61,685 nucleotides of DNA from positions 1-61,685 of the forward strand of contig NZ_JACJRV010000040.1 of assembly GCF_014697475.1 (NCBI RefSeq), in the 5' to 3' direction. The notes under the pieces are model-generated. The model did not search any database, had not been told where the DNA came from, and saw only the letters and a list, made by a program, of their open reading frames with translations. Below, in pieces: positions 1 to 7,594 of this stretch. A program made the position numbers and the translations under genes. Source of the stretch: Nostoc sp. FACHB-152. Its GTDB lineage: Bacteria > Cyanobacteriota > Cyanobacteriia > Cyanobacteriales > Nostocaceae. Position 1 is the first letter of the stretch, and each line of letters begins with the position of its first letter.

Positions 1-127
1 ATTCGGTTTATAGCTTGGGTTTTCTCTATTAACCAATCTAAATTATCTAAGTTTTATTTAATTTTCTTATATTATTTTACCATAGTTACTCTGGGAGAGC
101 CATTTTAATTTCTGAACTGGAGGGTGA

Positions 128-316
128 ATGCAAACTATTGAGCAGCTAAAAACACGCATTCGAGAGTTGGGCAAACTTGCTGCACAGTTAAGTCAGCAAG
201 CTGTTGATGTAAGTACAACTAACCACGAACAAAGCAAAAATATGATGAGACAAGCTAGAGAGGCTAGTAAACAGTGTCAGATATTGATACAAGAGTTAAA
301 AAGACATAACTATTAG
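128..316 (+). CDS. Small helical protein of unknown function
   Basis: A 62-residue protein that I do not recognise. It is rich in Gln, Lys and Arg and looks fully alpha-helical, with no membrane segment, signal peptide or cysteine cluster. The ATG at 128 has GGAGGG at 119-124, a strong ribosome binding site, which argues for a real gene. It stands alone: the upstream 120 bases are AT-rich and the convergent acetate kinase gene ends 200 bases downstream. A possible terminator lies at 436-503. Being a gene is likely; its function cannot be stated. Confidence 0.6.
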   Translation: MQTIEQLKTRIRELGKLAAQLSQQAVDVSTTNHEQSKNMMRQAREASKQCQILIQELKRHNY

Positions 317-435
317 AATCGCTTCAAAGACAACAAATTAAACTGTTTATGACTCCATAAAAAATTGAAAGGGAACAGTAATCATTTTTGCCTGGAATTT
401 TCGTAAATTCATAATCAAGCTCCGGAAGTTTTACG

Positions 436-503
436 ATCGCCTACAAATTTATCATGTGAAGATGTTCTCCCTGGTTTTAGTTTAAATTTGCAGGCGATTT
501 TTG
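436..503 (+). terminator. Possible terminator hairpin between the small ORF and ackA
   Basis: Arms 436-450 (ATCGCCTACAAATTT) and 484-498 are complementary over 15 bp with one mismatch, around a 33-base loop, and are followed by a run of T. The long loop makes this weaker than a textbook terminator. Confidence 0.35.
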
Positions 504-514
504 CATAAATAAAT

Positions 515-1753
515 CTACTCCCCACTCCCTGCTTCATTCTTTTTCATGATTTGCCAACATTGTTGAGCGATCGCCCAATCTTCTTGTGTATGTATAACTA
601 AAACCCGCACTGTAGAATCAGCAGTGGCGATATCTTGATCAACAGGTTTATTTTGATTTTTTTCAGGGTCAATTTTCAAACCTAAAAATCCAAAGGCTTC
701 GCAGACAGCTTGGCGAATTCCCGCAGATTTTTCACCTACACCTGCGGTAAAGAGCAATACATTTAATCCTCCTAGACTAGCCAGCATAGAACCAATACCA
801 GACCGCAGGCGATGGACGTACATATCCCATGCAAGCTGGGCGCGGTAGTTACCTTGGGCGATCGCATCAATAACTTGCGGTAAATCGCTAGATATTCCCG
901 AAATTCCTCGTAAGCCAGATGCTTTATTTAATACATAATCTAAACTTTCGGCTGAGTAATTAGATTGGCGCAATAGATAAATTAAAATTCCAGGGTCGAT
1001 GGAACCGCAGCGACTACCCATCATTAACCCGTCTAAGGGCGTGAAACCCATTGTGGTATCAACACTACGACCATTTTTAATGGCTGCTAACGAACAACCA
1101 TTACCTAAGTGACAACTAATGATTCGCAACGATGCCAAATCTCGACCGAGAATTTGCGCCGCACGTCCAGCACAATATTGATGGCTGATGCCATGAAACC
1201 CATAGCGGCGAATACCTTGTTCTACCCATTCATAAGGGCCGGGATAAATAGCAGCAGCTTCCGAGAGAGTAGAATGAAATCCGGTATCAAATACTGCTAC
1301 TTGGGGTACATCTTCTAAACTTTTTTCAATCGCTTCAATGCCTTCCAAGGCAGCAGGATTATGTGCTGGGGCAAGATTAGACAGCCGAGCGATCGCGCCT
1401 TTAACTTCTTCAGTAATCACCACACTATGACGGTAATCTTGACCACCATGAACTACACGATGTCCCACCACATCAATTTCTGATAGCTGGCTAACTACTT
1501 TAGTATTACCACGGCTGAGAGTGTAGAGCATATAAGCAACGTGTGCTTGGCGAGAATCACCATAAATAGATTCTTGTAGGGTTGTACCAGAAGCTGTTTT
1601 TACCTCTATTTCAGCTACACCCCGGTCTTGAGTCCAGTTGACTTTGCCTTCCCACAGAGGTTGAGGCGCTTCCTGTGGCAAAGCATCATCTGCTATTTCA
1701 TACAGACAACTTTTTTGGCTGCTGGAACCAGCATTTAATATTAGTACTTTCAT
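515..1753 (-). CDS. ackA: Acetate kinase
   Basis: Acetate kinase, interconverting acetate plus ATP with acetyl phosphate plus ADP in the cytosol; it works with phosphotransacetylase or phosphoketolase in acetate metabolism. The 412-residue length is typical. The N-terminal phosphate-binding stretch begins MKVLILNAGSSS (Asn7). The GHRVVHGG (Arg99), FDTGFH (Asp156), GFHGISH (His187), HLGNGCS and GSRCGSIDPG (Arg248) motifs of the ASKHA-fold kinase are all present, and a C-terminal Glu sits in TQEDWAIA. The ATG at 1753 directly precedes the conserved motif, so the start is secure. No pta or xfp gene lies next to it here. Identity is firm from motifs. Confidence 0.96.
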   Translation of the reverse strand: MKVLILNAGSSSQKSCLYEIADDALPQEAPQPLWEGKVNWTQDRGVAEIEVKTASGTTLQESIYGDSRQAHVAYMLYTLSRGNTKVVSQLSEIDVVGHRVVHGGQDYRHSVVITEEVKGAIARLSNLAPAHNPAALEGIEAIEKSLEDVPQVAVFDTGFHSTLSEAAAIYPGPYEWVEQGIRRYGFHGISHQYCAGRAAQILGRDLASLRIISCHLGNGCSLAAIKNGRSVDTTMGFTPLDGLMMGSRCGSIDPGILIYLLRQSNYSAESLDYVLNKASGLRGISGISSDLPQVIDAIAQGNYRAQLAWDMYVHRLRSGIGSMLASLGGLNVLLFTAGVGEKSAGIRQAVCEAFGFLGLKIDPEKNQNKPVDQDIATADSTVRVLVIHTQEDWAIAQQCWQIMKKNEAGSGE

Positions 1754-2062
1754 TACTTTTGCGTCACTCAGGTTTGCGAACAGTGAACAAACTTAATAGC
1801 AATACTTGAGAAATCCATCCTCCCAAGGGACTGGACGACATTATTATAGACGACGCTATAGTTTTGGACTGATTGCAGACAACCTTATTATTTCTTGACA
1901 AATTTAAGACAGTTTTGATAAGTGTCAAGCTGCCTGAGGCAGCTTATTTCTATCACCTGTCACCTACTATTTTGTAACAAAATCTGTAACAGCAATATTA
2001 TTTAGGCTTTAATTCAACTAAATTAGTGTCAAATCTACGGGTAATCCCTGAATCTAGAGGTA
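1754..2062. other. Intergenic region between divergent ackA and the rnfD-like gene
   Basis: 309 bases holding the promoters of two divergent genes. The only clear structure is a hairpin at 1927-1945 (AAGCTGCC-TGA-GGCAGCTT, an 8-bp perfect stem) followed by ATTTC. I see no further gene. Confidence 0.5.
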
Positions 2063-2917
2063 ATGTTGTTAAAAGACATACGGGACTATCAAATTCTGTT
2101 TTTGGGTTCATTTCTGGCCTTGGGTATTGGTACAAGGGACTGGACACTGCGACCAGAAATGATTGGAGTGGCGATCGCTTGTTGTTTATCAACGCAACTG
2201 ATTTTTTCATTTCTTAATGGTCAAGAACAAAAGTTAAATCTGCGTAGTGCGTTGATTACTTCCTTAGGACTCAGCTTACTATTACGGGCTGACCATTGGG
2301 CAACAATGGCATTAGCAGCAGTCAGTGCGATCGCCAGTAAATTTCTGTTCAAAGTTGGCGATAAACATTTTTTCAATCCCGCCAATTTTGGCATCATCTC
2401 TGCCTTAGTTTTCACCTCCGATGCTTGGGTATCACCAGGACAGTGGGGTGAAGAGTGGTGGTATGGACTGTTATTTGCTGGCACAGGCGGCATGATTTTG
2501 CAACGAATTGGTCGCTGGGACACCACAGCCGCTTTTTTAGGTTCCTACTCTTTGTTAGAAGCCATCCGCAACCTTTGGCTAGGTTGGACTTGGGACGTAT
2601 ATTGGCATCGATTAATGAGTGGTTCCTTGCTGTTGTTTGCCTTATTTATGGTGACTGATCCGCGCTCAATTCCTAACGCCAAAATCGGGCGAGTAATCTG
2701 GGCAATTTGTATCGCCAGCTTAACATTTATCCTGCGAAATTATTTCTTTCTTTCCACAGCAGTTTTTTGGTCATTGTTTGCCCTTGCACCGTTGACTATT
2801 CTTATAGATTTTCTCTGGTCATCTCCCAGATTTTCTTGGCTAGAGGGAAGAGGCAGGGAGGCAGGGAGCAGAGAGCAAGGGGGAGAAAAACAAATGACAG
2901 TTGACTCTGCACTTTAA
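2063..2917 (+). CDS. RnfD/NqrB-family integral membrane protein (stand-alone)
   Basis: A 284-residue polytopic membrane protein of the NqrB/RnfD type. In Rnf and Nqr complexes such subunits carry flavin and take part in electron-driven ion transport. Recognition rests on the FFNPANFG and TDPRSIPNAKIGR signatures between about 7-9 hydrophobic segments. I see no [ST]GAT covalent-flavin motif and no other Rnf subunit nearby, so a classical Rnf role is unlikely. AGAGG ends two bases before the ATG at 2063. The last 30 or so residues (RGREAGSREQGG) come from a G-rich repeat of the kind found between genes in these genomes, so the C-terminus has probably been extended by repeat sequence. A DUF2330 gene follows 15 bp downstream, probably in the same operon. 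Confidence 0.75.
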   Translation: MLLKDIRDYQILFLGSFLALGIGTRDWTLRPEMIGVAIACCLSTQLIFSFLNGQEQKLNLRSALITSLGLSLLLRADHWATMALAAVSAIASKFLFKVGDKHFFNPANFGIISALVFTSDAWVSPGQWGEEWWYGLLFAGTGGMILQRIGRWDTTAAFLGSYSLLEAIRNLWLGWTWDVYWHRLMSGSLLLFALFMVTDPRSIPNAKIGRVIWAICIASLTFILRNYFFLSTAVFWSLFALAPLTILIDFLWSSPRFSWLEGRGREAGSREQGGEKQMTVDSAL

Positions 2918-2932
2918 AACAAGAGGTATAAA

Positions 2933-4309
2933 ATGAAGCGATTTCGATTATTAATTTCCTTATTTATCGCCTTAATTGGCGTGTTGTGCTTTGCACCAAC
3001 AGCCTGGGCATTTTGTGGATTTTATGTAGCTAAAGCGGATAGTAAATTATATAACCAAGCATCTCAAGTAATCCTGGCGCGAGAGGGCGATCGCACTGTT
3101 TTAACTATGGCCAATGACTTTAAAGGCGAAGTTAAAGATTTTGCGATCGTTGTACCTGTACCAACAGTTCTCACAAAAGAACAAGTGCGTGTTGCTCAAC
3201 CCAACATCATCGAACGTTTAGATGCTTTTAGTGCGCCACGCTTAGTAGAGTATTTTGACCCTGATCCTTGCGATGACGATAGAGATAGGCTATATCAAGA
3301 AGCTGTACCCGCACCAGCCGCCAGAAGTGCAGGCGCAGCCAGAGGCGGCGATGCGAACTTAGGCGTGACAGTCGAGGCACGTTTTAACGTTGGCGAATAC
3401 GACATTGTAATTTTGAGTGCCAAAGAATCTGGTGGACTGGAAACTTGGCTAAATCGCAATGGCTATAAAATTCCTAGAGGCGCAAACCAGTTACTGAAAC
3501 CTTATGTTCGCTCTGGCATGAAATTTTTTGTTGCTAAAGTCAACCTCGATAAATTTGAGCAATCTGGTTATCAGTTTCTGCGTCCGCTACAAATTTCTTA
3601 TCAATCACCTAAATTCATGCTACCGATTCGGTTAGGCATGATTAACGCCAATGCTGCTCAAGATTTGATTGTGTATGTCCTCTCACCCACAGGACAAGCA
3701 GAAATCACTAACTACCGAACCGTAAAAGTTCCTTCTGATGTCAACATTCCTGTATATATCAAAAATGAATTTAGTGATTTCTACAAGTCCATGTTTCAAA
3801 CAGCCTATGTTAAAGAAGACAGAAAAGTAGCATTTTTGGAATATGCGTGGGATATGAGTAATTGCGACCCTTGTTCTGCGGAACCCCTGAATCAAACGGA
3901 ATTGAAGCAAGCCGGTGTATTTTGGCTAGATAATAATTCCTCTGATGATTTGCCAGCACTACCAAATTTCCGCCGTCCCTTTCCTCCTACTAGTAGCGTG
4001 TTTATCACCCGATTGCATATTCGCTACACCCGCGACAAGTTCCCAGAAGACCCAATATTTCAAACTACCTATAACCGCGAATCTTTCCAAGGTAGATACG
4101 TTCTACAACATCCCTTTACAGGCGAACTCAACTGTCAAGCTGGTAAAGAATACAAGCGGTCTTTACCCAAACGGTTTGAACAAGAAGCGCAAACTCTGGC
4201 GAGATTAACTAATTGGAATATCCAAGATATTCGCAAAAAAATGAAGTTGGCAGTGGGTAATCTGACTTACTCCTGGTGGGAAAATTTATTATCCTGGTTG
4301 GGGATGTAG
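2933..4309 (+). CDS. DUF2330 domain exported protein
   Basis: A 458-residue protein matching my memory of the DUF2330 family, whose function is unknown. Residues 1-26 form a signal peptide ending in a TAWA motif, followed by FCGFYVAKAD, the conserved start of the mature domain. Further cysteines occur in DPCDDD and in SNCDPCSAEP. The protein ends with a Trp-rich hydrophobic stretch (SWWENLLSWLGM) that may associate with membrane. It probably acts outside the cytoplasmic membrane. It lies 15 bp behind the RnfD-like gene; I recall this pairing as recurrent in cyanobacteria, which suggests that the two proteins work together. The start is set by the signal peptide. Confidence 0.8.
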   Translation: MKRFRLLISLFIALIGVLCFAPTAWAFCGFYVAKADSKLYNQASQVILAREGDRTVLTMANDFKGEVKDFAIVVPVPTVLTKEQVRVAQPNIIERLDAFSAPRLVEYFDPDPCDDDRDRLYQEAVPAPAARSAGAARGGDANLGVTVEARFNVGEYDIVILSAKESGGLETWLNRNGYKIPRGANQLLKPYVRSGMKFFVAKVNLDKFEQSGYQFLRPLQISYQSPKFMLPIRLGMINANAAQDLIVYVLSPTGQAEITNYRTVKVPSDVNIPVYIKNEFSDFYKSMFQTAYVKEDRKVAFLEYAWDMSNCDPCSAEPLNQTELKQAGVFWLDNNSSDDLPALPNFRRPFPPTSSVFITRLHIRYTRDKFPEDPIFQTTYNRESFQGRYVLQHPFTGELNCQAGKEYKRSLPKRFEQEAQTLARLTNWNIQDIRKKMKLAVGNLTYSWWENLLSWLGM

Positions 4310-4329
4310 TTCATTTTGACAAATGATTC

Positions 4330-4701
4330 TTATCTTTTTTGCAGGTAAACACTAGAAATGTGTAAACCTAGACCCAATCCCCAACCTAAAAGCGGATAAA
4401 TTGCCCAGAAATAATTAGGGCTAGTGACCAAATTCAACACAATTAAAAAGACATTAATCACAAGATAGCTAATCAAATGTGCTTTGATTTGTTCCAGGCG
4501 GTAAGACTTAGAAGCTTGCCGCCGTTTTATTATCTCTTTTTCTCGTTGCCATTCTTGTTGGGCGGTTTGAAGAGTTACAAATGAAATACCAAGCTCTGCT
4601 GCCATTTCTTGTAACTGCTGTTCCGAAAAATTTTCTTGTTGTTTCTCAGCCATTGCTCGCTGAAGAATCTGCTGCACATCTTCTGGGCGAAAGGATGTCA
4701 T
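4330..4701 (-). CDS. 2TM domain protein
   Basis: A 123-residue protein. The first 70 residues are charged and helical, with a pattern like a short helix-turn unit (EDVQQILQRAMAEKQ, then LQEMAAELGIS). Two closely spaced membrane helices follow at about 72-92 and 98-116. This matches the 2TM-domain family, which is common in cyanobacteria and has no defined role. It converges on the DUF2330 gene with a 20-bp gap. The ATG at 4701 is the only sensible start. Confidence 0.75.
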   Translation of the reverse strand: MTSFRPEDVQQILQRAMAEKQQENFSEQQLQEMAAELGISFVTLQTAQQEWQREKEIIKRRQASKSYRLEQIKAHLISYLVINVFLIVLNLVTSPNYFWAIYPLLGWGLGLGLHISSVYLQKR

Positions 4702-4963
4702 AGATTTAGGCTCCTAGATTCCATCTTTCGCCATCATTGTTCAGATTTGTCTAAAATTTTGTGCTTTCAGAACCTTTTTAAGATGTCTTACAGGAATTGA
4801 TGACTCTATTTTTAATTCTATCTCTTACACCCGCTCATCCAGCCATCTCCAGGGTTTGTGCTTTTCTTAGTGCCATTCAGAGCAGAGGGGAAGTCTTCTT
4901 TCTTGCTCCTTTGCCCCTCTGCGCCCTCAATGAAGAGATACCTTTCTTGAGCTACTTTTCTAA

Positions 4964-5749
4964 CTATCTGCGTGAATAATCATCTATCCCGGACGAAAAA
5001 TCACGTTCTGCCTCACCTACAACTGGCGCGCCTGATTCACCTAAAGCCTTGGAATAAAATAGACCTGCCAATATCGCACCTAAAATTGGAGCTACCCAAA
5101 ACAGCCATACTTGCTTAAAAAGTTCTACACCAGCAAAAAGTGCGGGGCCAGTACTACGAGCAGGATTAACCGATGTATTCGTAATGGGTATACTGATCAA
5201 ATGAATTAGTGTCAGTGCCAAACCAATAGCAATTGGTGCAAAACCCTTTGGCGCACGACCATCTGTTGCACCTAAGATCACAATTAAAAAAATAAAAGTA
5301 AGTACAACCTCTGTAATAAAACTAGCAGCCAGTGAATAACCTCCAGGAGAATGTAATCCAAAACCATTTGTTGCTAATGGGTTGGAACCAGAAAGTGTAA
5401 ATCCTGGTTTACCAGTGGCAATTAAATAAACTACACCTGCGGCTACTATTGCTCCCAATACTTGAGAAATAATGTATGGAAGCAATTCAGAGGCAGGAAA
5501 ACGCTTTCCTGACCAAAGACCAAATGATACAGCTGGGTTAAAATGAGCACCGGAGATATGACCAACTGCGTAGGCCATAATTAGCACTGTTAAACCAAAA
5601 GCCAGAGAAACACCAACAAAGCCAATGCCCAATTCATTAGCTTTTGCGTCTGGAAATGCTGCGGCAAAAACAGCACTTCCACATCCACCTAGAACTAGCA
5701 CAAATGTCCCAACAAACTCTGCAAGACATCGTGTTAAGAGTGGTACCAT
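4964..5749 (-). CDS. aqpZ: Aquaporin Z (water channel)
   Basis: A 261-residue major intrinsic protein with six membrane segments and both pore signatures: HFNPAVSFG (NPA at 71-73) and [12 protein letters not shown] (NPA at 195-197). The residues lining the aromatic/Arg filter (Phe51, His183, Thr192, Arg198) show the spacing of the E. coli AqpZ set, which predicts water rather than glycerol selectivity. It acts in the cytoplasmic membrane in osmotic water flow. The C-terminus carries an Asp/Glu/Arg-rich tail of about 25 residues. It is a single gene with no operon partner. Confidence 0.95.
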   Translation of the reverse strand: MVPLLTRCLAEFVGTFVLVLGGCGSAVFAAAFPDAKANELGIGFVGVSLAFGLTVLIMAYAVGHISGAHFNPAVSFGLWSGKRFPASELLPYIISQVLGAIVAAGVVYLIATGKPGFTLSGSNPLATNGFGLHSPGGYSLAASFITEVVLTFIFLIVILGATDGRAPKGFAPIAIGLALTLIHLISIPITNTSVNPARSTGPALFAGVELFKQVWLFWVAPILGAILAGLFYSKALGESGAPVVGEAERDFSSGIDDYSRR

Positions 5750-6175
5750 ATATAGCTCCTTACTTCAGAACCTCAGTGAAAAGCTTAGAAACCCTCTTTT
5801 GTTACTTCCAGCAGAGAATATTTTTAAAATCTTGTTGCTAGGTACTTCCTCAACAACTCTAATTACAAAATCGGAATGCGATCGCCTTTAGTGTTGGCGT
5901 AGCCAACGCTAAATTTCTGATTTTGTCTTAAGTTTGGGTTGGAGAGAGGATTTTTCTCTTCTTGTAGTAACAAAAACGAGAGCAATTAAGCGTTTAGGAA
6001 TTTCTTTAATACATCGTTAAATTTATCAGCTTTTTTACACTCGAATAGTAACTCTAGAAACTCTTAACAATATGTGCTAGAGAACAGATGTTGGCTGCAA
6101 CAAAATATTCTTCTGGAGTGCCTATGTAAGCAATACTTATGATATTCTTGCTTTTTTCTTGCCGAAATTGCCATC
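5750..6175. other. Intergenic region with a repeat hairpin
   Basis: 426 bases between divergent aqpZ and the sigma-like gene. A hairpin at 5887-5913 has 12-bp arms (TTTAGTGTTGGC and GCCAACGCTAAA, one G-T pair) around a GTA loop. It sits just after a GCGATCGC site and looks like a dispersed repeat. No gene is seen. Confidence 0.5.
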
Positions 6176-6823
6176 ATGGAATTTGATCAAGAGCTACGCA
6201 ACTTAGTTACCCAAGCCTGCAACCACCCACCTGGAAGTCCCCAACGCCAAAAACTGCTGACGCAAATTATCCGCTTAACCTCACGTAGACTTTGGCGGGA
6301 AAACACTCCTTATTACCAAGATGCACTGCAACAAACTTGGCTATATTTCTGTCGTAATGTTTGTGATGGTTTAACAGGTCAGACCTATGACCCCGCTTAC
6401 GGTACTGTAGTTACTTGGCTGAATGCTTATTTAAAACGCAGACTCCAAGATTTTTATCTTAACCAGCATCGAGAACAAGCCATTACAGTGCCTTTACAGG
6501 TACGCCAATCTTTATCTAGTGGTAACAGTGACGTTATTCATCCTGTAGATAACCTCCCGGCTACTCCTCAAGCACCTCCTATTCTTGAAAATGTAGAGAC
6601 ATGGGCCAATACAGATGTAGACGGAGATTTACGCAATACTCACATTAAAGGTCGTCCAGATGTCAATTGTCAGGTAATAATTCTCAAACGCTTACCCCCG
6701 GAAGTTAGCTGGAAAGAACTATCTGAGGAATTTGGATTACCTATCCCTACCTTAAGTAGTTTTTATCAACGCCAATGTCTGCCGCGCTTGCGAAAATTCG
6801 CGGAATCAGAAGGTATCTTATGA
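6176..6823 (+). CDS. Sigma-70-like (ECF-type) regulatory protein
   Basis: A 215-residue protein that resembles a diverged two-domain sigma factor. The N-terminal half (about 1-105) has a region-2-like pattern: RLWRENTPYYQDALQQTWLYFCRNV, then TYDPAYGTVVTWLNAYLKRRLQDF. A Pro/Ser-rich linker (about 105-150) follows. The C-terminal half contains a helix-turn-helix-like segment (VSWKELSEEFGLPIPTLSSFYQRQCLPRLRKF), as expected of region 4. The likely role is promoter recognition with core RNA polymerase, but this is inference. No anti-sigma gene is adjacent. The 770-bp region behind it, with a large palindrome, separates it from tamB. Confidence 0.6.
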   Translation: MEFDQELRNLVTQACNHPPGSPQRQKLLTQIIRLTSRRLWRENTPYYQDALQQTWLYFCRNVCDGLTGQTYDPAYGTVVTWLNAYLKRRLQDFYLNQHREQAITVPLQVRQSLSSGNSDVIHPVDNLPATPQAPPILENVETWANTDVDGDLRNTHIKGRPDVNCQVIILKRLPPEVSWKELSEEFGLPIPTLSSFYQRQCLPRLRKFAESEGIL

Positions 6824-7139
6824 AATCTATAGATGAGTATTAAGTATTTTCACACAGTTCCTACTGGTGATCAGGCTTTACTGGCTAATTCTTAACTATA
6901 TCTTTATGAATTTATAAAAATATAGTATAAATAGTATCAGCTATTATTGAGTTTTTTTAGTTTGTCTTTAAACATCGAAACTATAGTTAGTTAATTTACT
7001 TAATTAAATGCATTATAAATTACATGAATTTTAGTGAAGAATTTAAGTTGAAATTGTGAGTTATGAAAAAGATGATTGTTGTCTAATTTAAATTTTGCAA
7101 CTTCTTCTGTTCTAATTTGTCTCAACTCTGAATTCGGTT

Positions 7140-7181
7140 TTCAATCAAAGTTTCACGCGATCGCGTGAAACTTTGATTGAA
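7140..7181. repeat. Perfect 42-bp palindrome centred on CGATCG
   Basis: Read directly: the left half ends in CAAAGTTTCACGCGA and the right half is its exact reverse complement, with no spacer. The symmetry axis falls inside GCGATCGC, the HIP1 octamer. Every position from 7140 to 7181 pairs; 7139 and 7182 do not. Confidence 0.95.
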
Positions 7182-7495
7182 TATTCCCTCAACTCACGCT
7201 AGTCACACGCCACTTGCTACATCCCGCAGTGCTGGACTCACCGCAACGCCGTGGCTCCCCTTAATGGTCAGGCTGAGTTGACCGAAGTCATGCAAATTTC
7301 TAAATGTAAAATTAGTTTGTATCTTGAAATTGCCAGATTCAAAAGGGGGTAGGGGGCAGCGTGTGGGTTGTAGTGACCCAAGTTGAAAAACGTGGGATTG
7401 AGAACAAGGACGCGCTCATTTCATCGCACTTCGTGTGTCGAAATACATCTTTTTTTAACTGGGCTTTAGACCCATAACTAAAGTTTTTTCTCCAT

Positions 7496-7553
7496 CCCCT
7501 ACACCCCTACACCCTACACCCCTACACCCTACACCCCACACCCTGTTTTTGAG
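7496..7553. repeat. Short C-rich tandem repeat (CTACACCC units)
   Basis: About seven imperfect copies of CTACACC or CTACACCC in a row, just upstream of tamB. The same kind of tract recurs at about 18380 (TGCACCCC), 28508 and 53545 (opposite strand). Confidence 0.7.
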
Positions 7554-7594
7554 CAATATGTCCACTACATCCAGCGAATCAAGAGTGAAACCAC

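Larger units (their letters stand above)
6824..7594. other. Long intergenic region with palindrome and C-rich tandem repeats
   Basis: 771 bases without a convincing gene. The first 300 bases are strongly AT-rich. The middle holds the 42-bp perfect palindrome described separately. The stretch 7200-7300 resembles dispersed GC-rich repeat sequence, and 7496-7553 is a run of CTACACC/CTACACCC units. The tamB promoter must lie in the last part. Confidence 0.6.

Noticed and set aside
4797-4979. Sixty-codon plus-strand frame between the 2TM gene and aqpZ
   Set aside because: Its sequence comes from a C-rich intergenic tract (CTCCTTTGCCCCTCTGCGCCC), it has no clear ribosome binding site and it overlaps the aqpZ end.
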